DNA of 32,367 nt, taken from Desulforhopalus singaporensis. Lineage in GTDB: Bacteria > Desulfobacterota > Desulfobulbia > Desulfobulbales > Desulfocapsaceae. Below the pieces are notes generated by a model. The model was not told where the DNA came from, searched no databases, and saw only the letters and a list, made by a program, of their open reading frames with translations. The DNA is taken from the NCBI RefSeq assembly GCF_900104445.1, contig NZ_FNJI01000038.1, positions 1 to 32,367 of the forward strand, in the 5' to 3' direction. Positions 23,675 to 30,678 of this stretch are shown in pieces. The number at the start of each line of letters is the position of its first letter. Within the stretch, counting starts at the first letter, position 1. The translations under genes and the position numbers were made by a program.

Positions 23675-23836
23675 ATGAGCGTAGAAGCAGATGAAAGCTT
23701 CAGTAATACCCTGGCCATGGTAGTACAGAACACTCATGATTTGGTGATTGACGATGAAGATCAAACGACCGTTCTCTTGTCACCTTTTGTCACCAAAATG
23801 GTGGAGGATGGGGTAACCAGGCGTAAGGCTGGATAG
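23675..23836 (+). pseudogene. Possible 3-hydroxyacyl-CoA dehydrogenase tail fragment
   Basis: A 53-codon frame begins two bases after the ligase stop. Its end, SPFVTKMVEDGVTRRKAG, resembles the dehydrogenase segment P.FV.KMV..G..GRK.G; the rest is not recognisable. Together with the next entry it suggests a dismantled dehydrogenase/hydratase fusion gene. A tiny real protein cannot be excluded. Confidence 0.4.
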
Positions 23837-23870
23837 GGCTTTTATCGCCGGGGAAAAGCTAAAGACAGCC

Positions 23871-24167
23871 TTGACCGGTGAATGCTGTGAAGTGCCAGTG
23901 AGGAAAGAGAGTGTTCGGCTCGATATCCTGAGGCGCAGCGGTAAGATGATTGAGGCTAATTCCGATGCCGCCATCTTCGACCTTGGTGATCGAGTTTTCG
24001 ATTTGGAGTTCCATACCAAGATGAATGCCATCGATATTTGGCATCATGTCGATGAACGAAAAGCGGTCCTGTGTGCTGAAAATGAGGGAACCTGGACAAC
24101 TGCTGATGGTCGCATCGAAATTTCGGTGAATGGTGCGGGGCATGAATTCGTAACCGATAAAGAGTAA
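23871..24167 (+). pseudogene. Remnant of a 3-hydroxyacyl-CoA dehydrogenase/enoyl-CoA hydratase fusion
   Basis: The open frame contains SDAAIFDLGDRVFDLEFHTK followed by MNAID. This is the characteristic junction of dehydrogenase-hydratase fusion enzymes (SAS..DLGDGV..LEFHTKMNAI), where the crotonase domain begins. The match ends within a few residues, and the remainder (ENEGTWTTADGRIEIS and following) is not crotonase. The frame is therefore a chimera of fragments without either active site. Confidence 0.6.
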
Positions 24168-24201
24168 GCGCTTCAACGTTGTGACTGGTTTGTCGGGATG
24201 A

Positions 24202-24691
24202 GTCACCAACTGCCCGCACTGTTACAACAACACCCTGGAAAAGGATTACCGGGATCTGGGCCTTTGAGGTGGCGGTTGAGAGCTATACCGTATTTCTCGA
24301 AGGGTTACTGAGCAGTGGCAGGCTGACGCTCAACAGAGACTCTTTCACCTGTACCTATCATGACTCCTGTTACCTTGGGCGTCATAACGATATCTATGAT
24401 CCTCCCCGTTCGCTCATTGGAGCCGCCGGCGGCCGGATCGTTGAGATGGTTAAGAATCGTAATGAAGGATTTTGTTGCAGTGCTGGAGGCGGTCGTATTC
24501 TGGCTGAGGAGAAATTAGGTGAGCGGATTAACGTCAAACGCGTAGAGATGGCTGTTGTGACCGCGGCCCCGATCCTCTTGTCCAATTGCCCGTTCTGTTT
24601 GACCATGTTTGAAGATGGTGTAAAAGGCGCTGATGTCGAGGAGATACTGCAGCCACGTGATATTGCCGAAGTGCTTGCCGACCGTCTATAG
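24202..24691 (+). pseudogene. HdrD-like Fe-S oxidoreductase, C-terminal remnant
   Basis: The frame reads VTNCPHCYNNTLEKDYRDLG and then hits a stop at 24265. A one-base shift restores FEVAVESYTVFLEGLL, TYHDSCYLGRHNDIYDPPR, FCCSAGGGR and SNCPFCLTMFEDG, ending at 24691. These are the cysteine-rich CCG domains of the heterodisulfide-reductase-like protein that often precedes etfBA and is thought to pass Etf electrons to menaquinone. The normal CCGAGGG is CCSAGGG. The N-terminal membrane and ferredoxin parts are absent. It ends 28 bp before etfB, so it was once the first gene of the Etf operon. Confidence 0.8.
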
Positions 24692-24719
24692 AAGATCACA
24701 ACACGAGTGGAGGAATGTA

Positions 24720-25493
24720 ATGAATGTTCTGGTTTGTATAAAGCAGGTTCCGGATATGGAATCAAAATTCAGGGTGGATGCGGCTGGTACCTGGTATGAC
24801 ACGACGGAACTCGCCTGGCGGATGAACGAGTATGACGAATACGCAGTTGAGCAGGCTGTTCGACTGAAAGAGCAGGTTAAAGACGCCGATATTACCGTGC
24901 TGTCAATCGGCTCCGACAAGGTCAAGGAGACCATGAAAAAGGCGCTGGCGATGGGCTGTGATCGCGGTGCACATATAGCCGACGATAACGTCAGCGGTAA
25001 AGAACCTTGCGAGATTGCAGGCGTGATCGCTGAATATGCAAAAGAGAAAAACTTTGATGTCATCTTCACCGGGATGCAGTCCCAGGACCGCGGTAGCGGC
25101 CAGGTTGGTGTGCTCGTGGCCGAGATGCTGACGCTTCCTGCGGTGACGACCATCGTCGACTTTGTTTACAGCGATGGACGGATAGAAGTGAAAAGAGAAC
25201 TTGAGGGCGGTATCAAGGCAAAGGTGGCTTTTACCAGTCCTGCTGTCGTCACCTGCCAGCTGGGACTCAACACCCCGCGATATCCGACTCTGCCCAATAT
25301 CATGAAGGCCAAGAAAAAAGAGCTGCTCTCTATTCCGATTAAGGATCTGCTTAAGGTAGACGCCAGACAGCATACCGATAAGGTGTACTTTCCGGAGAAG
25401 AAAGGTGGCGGCCTGATCATCGAAGGCGAACCGGCTGAACTGGCTGATAAGCTGATCCAGATCTTGAAAGAAAAAACCGGCGTCTTAGCCTAG
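24720..25493 (+). CDS. etfB: Electron transfer flavoprotein, beta subunit
   Basis: A 257-aa protein beginning MNVLVCIKQVPDMESKFRVD with the adenine-nucleotide-binding fold (MGCDRGAHIADD; FDVIFTGMQSQDRGSGQVG; TPRYPTLPNIMKAKKKE). With EtfA it accepts electrons from acyl-CoA dehydrogenases on FAD. The start at 24720 has GGAGG just upstream; the longer frame from 24633 overlaps the Fe-S remnant. Nine bases separate it from etfA. It is the only Etf pair in the window and probably serves all three acyl-CoA dehydrogenases. Confidence 0.93.
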   Translation: MNVLVCIKQVPDMESKFRVDAAGTWYDTTELAWRMNEYDEYAVEQAVRLKEQVKDADITVLSIGSDKVKETMKKALAMGCDRGAHIADDNVSGKEPCEIAGVIAEYAKEKNFDVIFTGMQSQDRGSGQVGVLVAEMLTLPAVTTIVDFVYSDGRIEVKRELEGGIKAKVAFTSPAVVTCQLGLNTPRYPTLPNIMKAKKKELLSIPIKDLLKVDARQHTDKVYFPEKKGGGLIIEGEPAELADKLIQILKEKTGVLA

Positions 25494-25502
25494 GAGGGGA
25501 AA

Positions 25503-26420
25503 ATGAAATTACTACTTGTAGCTGAATATAGAGACGGAAAGACCCTTGGGAATTCCAATGAGCTTATCGCCTTTGCCGAAAAAGTAGGTGGCGAGCACGC
25601 GATGTTTATGGTGGGCAGTGTCTCGTCGCTGCCGCAGTATGACGGTAAACTCTTTCTCGCAGATGCGGAAAAATACGGCGAGTACAGCCCAACTGTCCAT
25701 AAACACCTGCTCCTGGAGGTTATAGGCCGGGAAAATCCGGAGATTATCGTTTTCTGCCACTCCAGTTATGGCTGGGATCTCGCACCCCGTATTGCCTGGG
25801 CGTTGAAGGCGGGGCAGGTATCCGAGGTGGTTGATTATGTGGAAGGTACCCTGGTAGTACCGATGTGCAATGCAAAACTCAGAAGGGAGGTCGAGGTCAA
25901 CACCGATGTAACGGTTGTCACCTTGCAGGCGGGGGCCTTTGGGCTTGCCGAGCTACCGACTGCAAGTCCAAGTGTTGAACAGGTCGATATTGATGGCACC
26001 GGAGCGATTGAATTCTTAGGTTACGAAGAAGCTGAAGCCGGCGGCGTTGATTTGACCAAGGCGGAGATAATTGTCAGCGCCGGCCGGGGTATCGGTAAAC
26101 CGGAAAATGTAAAAATGGTCGCCGACCTCGCCAAAGCTCTTGGCGGCGAGTATGGCGCCAGCCGTCCGGTGGTTGACTCCGAATGGGTTGAGCATACCCG
26201 TCAGGTTGGTACCACCGGCCAGACGGTAGCCCCAAAACTCTACGTTGCCTGCGGTATCTCCGGTGCCATTCAGCATCTGGCCGGGATGAAAAAATCTGAG
26301 TTCGTCGTGGCAATCAATACCGACAAAGATGCACCTATTGGCGACGTGGCAGATGTCCTGGTGGTTGCTGACCTAAAGCAGCTCGTTCCGATGCTTACAG
26401 AAAAGCTAAATGTCCGTTAA
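25503..26420 (+). CDS. etfA: Electron transfer flavoprotein, alpha subunit
   Basis: A 305-aa protein with an N-terminal domain (MKLLLVAEYRDGKTLGNSNE) and the C-terminal FAD-binding domain, in which VSAGRGIGKPENV, TGQTVAPKLYVACGISGAI and INTDKDAPIGDVAD are the conserved FAD contacts. Ribosome site AGGAGGGG precedes the ATG. It is cotranscribed with etfB. No Etf:quinone oxidoreductase gene is intact in the window, because the adjacent HdrD-like gene is broken. Confidence 0.93.
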   Translation: MKLLLVAEYRDGKTLGNSNELIAFAEKVGGEHAMFMVGSVSSLPQYDGKLFLADAEKYGEYSPTVHKHLLLEVIGRENPEIIVFCHSSYGWDLAPRIAWALKAGQVSEVVDYVEGTLVVPMCNAKLRREVEVNTDVTVVTLQAGAFGLAELPTASPSVEQVDIDGTGAIEFLGYEEAEAGGVDLTKAEIIVSAGRGIGKPENVKMVADLAKALGGEYGASRPVVDSEWVEHTRQVGTTGQTVAPKLYVACGISGAIQHLAGMKKSEFVVAINTDKDAPIGDVADVLVVADLKQLVPMLTEKLNVR

Positions 26421-26488
26421 TTAAAGAAATAACCCAGGTAACTATAGCCAAGGGGTTGTGGGGCGCGCATATGGCTGCCTCAGCATGT

Positions 26489-26533
26489 GAGAAAAACGGA
26501 TGGTTCGTCCGTTATCTTCTCGTTAATTTTTTT
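26489..26533 (+). terminator. Terminator-like hairpin after etfA
   Basis: AACGGA (26495-26500) pairs with TCCGTT (26508-26513), with outer GAGAA/TTCTC, followed by seven T residues at 26527-26533. It lies in the 127-bp gap between etfA and the next gene. It could be partial, allowing readthrough. Confidence 0.5.
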
Positions 26534-26547
26534 CCAGAGAGAGTCTC

Positions 26548-27693
26548 ATGATTTTTCAATTAACTGAAGAACAGAATCTTATACGTAACATGGTCCGCGA
26601 ATTCGCGGAGACGGAAATCGCCCCAACAGCAAAAAAACGCGATGAAGAAGAACGATTTGATCGCCCGTTGATGTTTGACAAACTTGGTGAACTGGGACTA
26701 ACCGGTATCGTTTTCCCGGAAGAGTACGGCGGTGCGGGAGCCGACTATATCAGTTATGCGATTGCTGTCGAAGAGCTCTCCCGGGTGTGCGCGTCGACCG
26801 GAGTGACGCTGTCAGCTCATCTCTCTCTGTGTGCTAATCCGATTTATCTGTTTGGCAGCGAAGAGCAGAAACAGAAGTATCTCGTGCCTCTTGCAGCAGG
26901 GGAGAAACTTGGTGCTTTCGGCCTCACTGAACCGTCCGCCGGCTCCGATGCCGGCGGGACAAAAACTACTGCCTTGCGCGATGGTGACGAGTGGATATTA
27001 AACGGAACGAAAATATTCATCACCAGTGGTGGCGATGCTGAGACCTATGTGATTTTCGCAAGAACTGACAAGGAAGCAAAAAAGCATAATGGCATCAGCG
27101 CTTTTATTATTGAAAAAGGTGCTGCGGGATTCTCCTTTGGTAAGAAGGAGGAAAAACTCGGTATCCGCAGTTCTCCAACGATGGAATTGGTCTTTGAAAA
27201 TTGTCGTTTGCCAGCTGCTAATCTGCTCGGCAAGGAGGGCGAAGGATTTAAGGTTGCGATGAAAACCCTTGATGGTGGGCGTATCGGCATCGCCTCCCAG
27301 GCAATCGGCATTGCCCAGGGAGCCTTTGAGACCGCGGTCGATTACGCGAAAGAACGCAAGCAGTTTGATACTCCTATTGGAAAGTTTCAAGGGATACAAT
27401 TCCAGTTGGCAGACATGTTTACCCAGATCGAGGCAGCAAGGCTTTTGGTCTACAAAGCAGCGTACAGGGCCAGTAAGGGGCTCAACTATTCCACGGATTC
27501 AGCTATGGCAAAATTGATGGCCAGTGAAACCGCAATGAAGGTGACCACACAGGCTGTACAGGTTCTTGGTGGATATGGTTATACCAGGGAGTTTCCGGTT
27601 GAGCGGATGATGCGCGATGCAAAAATAACTGAGATATATGAGGGAACCAGCGAAATACAGCGTCTTGTTATTGGTTCTGCTCTGATTAAATAA
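26548..27693 (+). CDS. Acyl-CoA dehydrogenase, short/medium-chain (butyryl-CoA dehydrogenase-like)
   Basis: A 381-aa enzyme with the complete family pattern: [79 protein letters not shown] and [15 protein letters not shown] with catalytic E365. It most resembles butyryl-CoA/short-chain dehydrogenases of anaerobes. It follows etfA by 127 bp with a possible terminator between, and it would reduce the adjacent Etf. Together with the thiolase at 20101 it could finish oxidation of C4 intermediates. Confidence 0.92.
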   Translation: MIFQLTEEQNLIRNMVREFAETEIAPTAKKRDEEERFDRPLMFDKLGELGLTGIVFPEEYGGAGADYISYAIAVEELSRVCASTGVTLSAHLSLCANPIYLFGSEEQKQKYLVPLAAGEKLGAFGLTEPSAGSDAGGTKTTALRDGDEWILNGTKIFITSGGDAETYVIFARTDKEAKKHNGISAFIIEKGAAGFSFGKKEEKLGIRSSPTMELVFENCRLPAANLLGKEGEGFKVAMKTLDGGRIGIASQAIGIAQGAFETAVDYAKERKQFDTPIGKFQGIQFQLADMFTQIEAARLLVYKAAYRASKGLNYSTDSAMAKLMASETAMKVTTQAVQVLGGYGYTREFPVERMMRDAKITEIYEGTSEIQRLVIGSALIK

Positions 27694-27957
27694 ACTGGAT
27701 GTGGAATATGAACCGATGTTTTTAGGTCGAGAGAGGAGGGTGCTCAGAAAGATTATTCAATTGAGCAGGGTGGAACTTATTCGAGAGAGGCCGGCATCTC
27801 TGTTGCTAATGACCTGGAAGAAAATGTTTTTAGAATTGCTTTCTCGGCCTGTGTCAAAGGCTTTTCCATGTATGAATTTGTGTGAGAAAAACATTCCAAA
27901 ATCAGCTGAAATCTGGGAAATGTGAAAATATCTAAAATCCATTTTCTTATATGTAGT
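27694..27957 (+). other. Gap with degenerate reading frames
   Basis: A frame without a start (about 27711-27878) reads EEGAQKDYSIEQGGTYSREA and then DLEENVFRIAFSACVKG. A different frame starting at 27701 is arginine- and leucine-rich and looks like its shadow. Neither was recognised. It may be another decayed gene; no repeat or RNA is evident. Confidence 0.4.
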
Positions 27958-27978
27958 AGTTCAGATCTGATCTGAACT
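27958..27978. repeat. Perfect palindrome at the left border of module copy 3
   Basis: AGTTCAGATC and GATCTGAACT are perfect 10-bp arms around a single base. The right arm overlaps the first bases that copy 3 shares with copy 1 (TGAACTGCTACC), so the palindrome sits at the homology breakpoint. Confidence 0.6.
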
Positions 27979-28029
27979 GCTACCCTTTATAGACGAATTC
28001 AAAAATACAAGATTTCCAGGTCCGTTGCA

Positions 28030-28084
28030 TAGGTGTTGTGTCCTACATATGTGTAGTGCTACATATCTGTGGATGCAACACCTA
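28030..28084. promoter_or_regulatory. Dyad, probable enhancer-binding (UAS) site, copy 3
   Basis: TAGGTGTTG (28030-28038) is the inverse of CAACACCTA (28076-28084). Relative to copy 1 the outer arm has changed from AAGTG to AGGTG with the matching change on the other side, so the symmetry was kept. It starts 151 bp before the sigma-54 element. Confidence 0.6.
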
Positions 28085-28128
28085 TTTAGTTGACAGACAT
28101 ACCTTCTCGACTTTCATCCCCCCACACC

Positions 28129-28141
28129 TAAATATCTAATT
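28129..28141 (-). promoter_or_regulatory. IHF-like site, copy 3
   Basis: TAAATATCTAATT matches the reverse IHF consensus with one mismatch, 53 bp upstream of the sigma-54 element as in copy 2. Confidence 0.45.
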
Positions 28142-28181
28142 ATTAGACATAAATAATCCGTCGCCTGCTATCATTTTTTCT

Positions 28182-28197
28182 TTGGTATTTATTTTGC
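28182..28197 (+). promoter_or_regulatory. Sigma-54 (-24/-12) promoter, copy 3
   Basis: TTGGTATTTATTTTGC keeps GG and GC at the required spacing but differs from copies 1 and 2 at two positions, including the C after GG. It may be weaker. Transcription would start near 28209, giving a leader of about 430 nt before the ligase ATG. Confidence 0.7.
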
Positions 28198-28383
28198 AGG
28201 ATCCGATTTCAACAGCCTGGGAAGAGTGCGTATTAACCCGAAGGGTGATTGGCGAACATTGACAAAGCAGGCCGGAATTTCACTTTAATGCAATTACAAT
28301 CAGATACAATTGATATACGATGTGCGCTATCTGGCGTACGGATTAATAAATGGTGTAGGAAAATCGGACCTGGGACTGAAGAC

Positions 28384-28442
28384 CAGGTAAGACATCCTTC
28401 AGACACGTTTGAAGGACTTTCTAATCAAGATATTTTTACCTG
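28384..28442 (+). promoter_or_regulatory. Conserved leader RNA hairpin, copy 3
   Basis: Outer stem CAGGTAA (28384-28390) with TTACCTG (28436-28442), inner hairpin CCTTCAGA (28396-28403) with TTTGAAGG (28408-28415). An alternative stem ACCTGG with CCAGGT just upstream would compete with the outer stem, which could make a switch. Confidence 0.5.
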
Positions 28443-28443
28443 A

Positions 28444-28539
28444 TTGACACTTTTCTGCATGCTTTTTGGAAGTGATGATCAGACAGAAGGGATGACCGCT
28501 TTCTTCGAAATAAGATTGGCGCAGTATAAAGGGAAATAA
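28444..28539 (+). pseudogene. Enoyl-CoA hydratase C-terminal remnant
   Basis: Starting within two bases of the end of module copy 3, the frame reads LTLFCMLFGSDDQTEGMTAF then FEIRLAQYKGK and stops at 28539. It matches the end of the hydratase at 10632 (CFCMLFSTADQKEGMKAFME). Everything upstream of this tail has been replaced by the module. It is a fossil of a hydratase gene that once preceded the ligase at 28640. Confidence 0.8.
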
Positions 28540-28639
28540 TCACAACAGCCCGATAAGGCACAAATAATTTAAACAAACATCGTTCACTTTTTTTCATTTT
28601 CATAGTGGCTTTGTAAGACAAAAAGGAGGAATTAAAACC

Positions 28640-30349
28640 ATGGATGAAAAGTCCTACCTTAAAAAATTACATGACCTTTGGAAAAAAAACTGGCCGAAAA
28701 ATGCTCCGAACAAGCCCCACTATCCCAAAGGAGAAAAGCCTATATGCGAATACCTGACCGAATGGGCAAGGGAAAATCCGGATAAAAAAGCAATCCGTTT
28801 TTACGGATACGATATCTCCTATAAGGAGTTGGATCTGGCCAGCAACCGTTTTGCCAATTTGCTCATTAATTTGGGTATCAAGCCGGGAGAAGGTGTCGCT
28901 CTTTTTATGCCCAGCTGCCCTCAGTTCAATATTGCATATTTTGGTATAATGAAATGCGGCGCCATTCATGTTCCCGTCAGCCCGCTGTCAAAAGAAATGG
29001 AACTGAAGCACCAACTGGGAGACAGCAAACCTAAAGTTGTATTCTGTTTTGATGCACTGTTACCCGTTCTGGAACCGGTTTGCCAGAATCTGGGGATAGA
29101 GCACATCATTGCAACCAGCTACAGTGAGTTGAAACAGGATTGTTCAACGATTCAACTGCCTGACTTTTTCAAGATTCCCAAAGTCGATCTAAAAGACGGA
29201 ATCATCGATTTTTTTCCTGCACTCAACGAGGTGTCCGACGCGCCCCCTGACCACACCCCGGCTCTGGATGATGTTGCCGCGTTAAACTACACCGGCGGTA
29301 CAACCGGTCTGCCCAAAGGTTGTGTTCATACTCACCGCAATTTGATATATACGGCGGCTGCTTTTATGTTGATTGTATTTGGTCACACTGAAAATAAAGC
29401 AAGCGATAAAATAATGATGACTTATCTGCCTCAATTCTGGATTGCCGGTGAAACCACGGGATTGCTTTTTCCGGTATTCCACGGAGCAACCGTTGTGATG
29501 CTGGCAAGATGGGACACGGTAGCATTCATGGAAGCGGTTGATCATTATAAAGTCAATCAATGTATAATGCTTGTCGATAGTATCGATGACGTCTTGAATC
29601 ACCCGAAACTGAGTGACTATGATCTGCATTCCATGGAATTGACACCATGTATTTCGTTTATCAAAAAACTCAATAAAGACTATCGAAACAAATGGGAAAA
29701 AGTTACAGGCAGTACCATGTTTGAAACCACATATGGTATGACCGAAACCCATAGCTGCGACACGTTTACAAAAGGGTTTCAAGATGATGATTTCGACCTC
29801 TCGGTAAGTCCGGCTTTTGTCGGTATCCCGGTTCCCGGTACAGAGATCAAGATCTGTGATTTTATAACAGGGGAATTGAAACCATTTGAAGAGGAAGGTG
29901 AAATCGTTGTGAGAACACCAACTCTGTTAAAAGGGTATTGGAATATGCCTGATTCCAACGCTGAACTTTTTTTCAACGGCTGGTTTCGTACCGGCGATTT
30001 GGGAACCATAACTAAAGACGGGTTTCTAAGATATCTTGGGCGTCGAAAAGAAATGCTCAAAGTGAATGGAATGAGCGTCTTTCCCACAGAGATAGAGGCC
30101 ATGTTAGGGCAGAATCCCGCTATTGCCGCCTGTGGTGTAGTCGGCAGACCGGATGATCAAAAAGGACAGGTGCCAGTAGCCTTCATCACACTGAAAAAAG
30201 GATTCGAGGAAACGGAAGAGTCATTGGCCAAATGGTGTAAAAATGCAATGGCAATATTTAAAGTGCCTGAAATTCATATTGTTTCCCAGTTACCAATGAC
30301 GGGTACCGGTAAAGTGATAAAAAATGAATTGGAAAAAATGATTTGTTAA
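28640..30349 (+). CDS. AMP-forming fatty acyl-CoA synthetase
   Basis: A 569-aa member of the adenylate-forming superfamily. Visible motifs are the P-loop YTGGTTGLPKGCVHTH, TYGMTETH, GWFRTGDLGTITKDGFLRYL, GRRKEMLKVNGMSVFPTEIE and the C-terminal TGTGKVIKNEL with the catalytic lysine. It is much more canonical than the ligase at 6461 and resembles medium/long-chain fatty acid ligases. It has the strong ribosome site AAGGAGG. As the first intact gene behind promoter copy 3, it probably provides the activating step for this cluster. Substrate unknown. Confidence 0.9.
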   Translation: MDEKSYLKKLHDLWKKNWPKNAPNKPHYPKGEKPICEYLTEWARENPDKKAIRFYGYDISYKELDLASNRFANLLINLGIKPGEGVALFMPSCPQFNIAYFGIMKCGAIHVPVSPLSKEMELKHQLGDSKPKVVFCFDALLPVLEPVCQNLGIEHIIATSYSELKQDCSTIQLPDFFKIPKVDLKDGIIDFFPALNEVSDAPPDHTPALDDVAALNYTGGTTGLPKGCVHTHRNLIYTAAAFMLIVFGHTENKASDKIMMTYLPQFWIAGETTGLLFPVFHGATVVMLARWDTVAFMEAVDHYKVNQCIMLVDSIDDVLNHPKLSDYDLHSMELTPCISFIKKLNKDYRNKWEKVTGSTMFETTYGMTETHSCDTFTKGFQDDDFDLSVSPAFVGIPVPGTEIKICDFITGELKPFEEEGEIVVRTPTLLKGYWNMPDSNAELFFNGWFRTGDLGTITKDGFLRYLGRRKEMLKVNGMSVFPTEIEAMLGQNPAIAACGVVGRPDDQKGQVPVAFITLKKGFEETEESLAKWCKNAMAIFKVPEIHIVSQLPMTGTGKVIKNELEKMIC

Positions 30350-30678
30350 GCAGTACGTTGATTAGCCGACATGAAAATATATTTGGTCCATGGATGGTGT
30401 ACCTTAGAGGAGCTCGAGCTTAGACTCAATCTCGTTGACCTAACAGATTCTTTATAAAGATAAAAGGATTTTCTGCCAAACGCACCTTTTAGTTAGGGGG
30501 GGCACTGGTGAAGATAGCGTAAACTATTCCAAGGAAAATATTATCAATTAGATCATTGCCAGCGCAAGAAATAGTTCCAGAGTCGGCAAACTTGTTTTTG
30601 GCTCTACTGCACATAGTATTATTTTGAAGGCAGCGTGTTCTGTTTCAGTGCTCAAGTAACACTGATAAGGAGATAAGT
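30350..30678 (+). other. Intergenic gap of 329 bp
   Basis: No gene, terminator or sigma-54 motif is evident. It is AT-rich and frames are short. The ribosome site AAGGAG lies just before the next ATG. Confidence 0.5.

Larger units (their letters stand above)
27973..28445 (+). repeat. Regulatory module copy 3
   Basis: Homologous to copies 1 and 2, and the most complete: regulator tail (TATLYRRIQKYKISR, stop TAG at 28030-28032), dyad, IHF-like site, sigma-54 promoter, the middle segment shared with copy 2, and the leader hairpin shared with copy 1. It ends at TTACCTGATT, exactly as copy 1 does. It shares ACTGCTACC and AAGATTT variants with copy 1 against copy 2. It lies upstream of the ligase at 28640 and is joined directly to a hydratase remnant. 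Confidence 0.85.

Noticed and set aside
27701-27925. 74-codon plus-strand gene
   Set aside because: Composition is arginine/leucine rich and unlike its neighbours; another frame over the same bases looks more protein-like, and neither has a recognised motif.
28259-28288. Sigma-70 promoter (TTGACA ... TTTAAT) inside module copy 3
   Set aside because: The spacer is 19 bp and the copy 2 counterpart is TTGATA/TTTATG; too weak to call.
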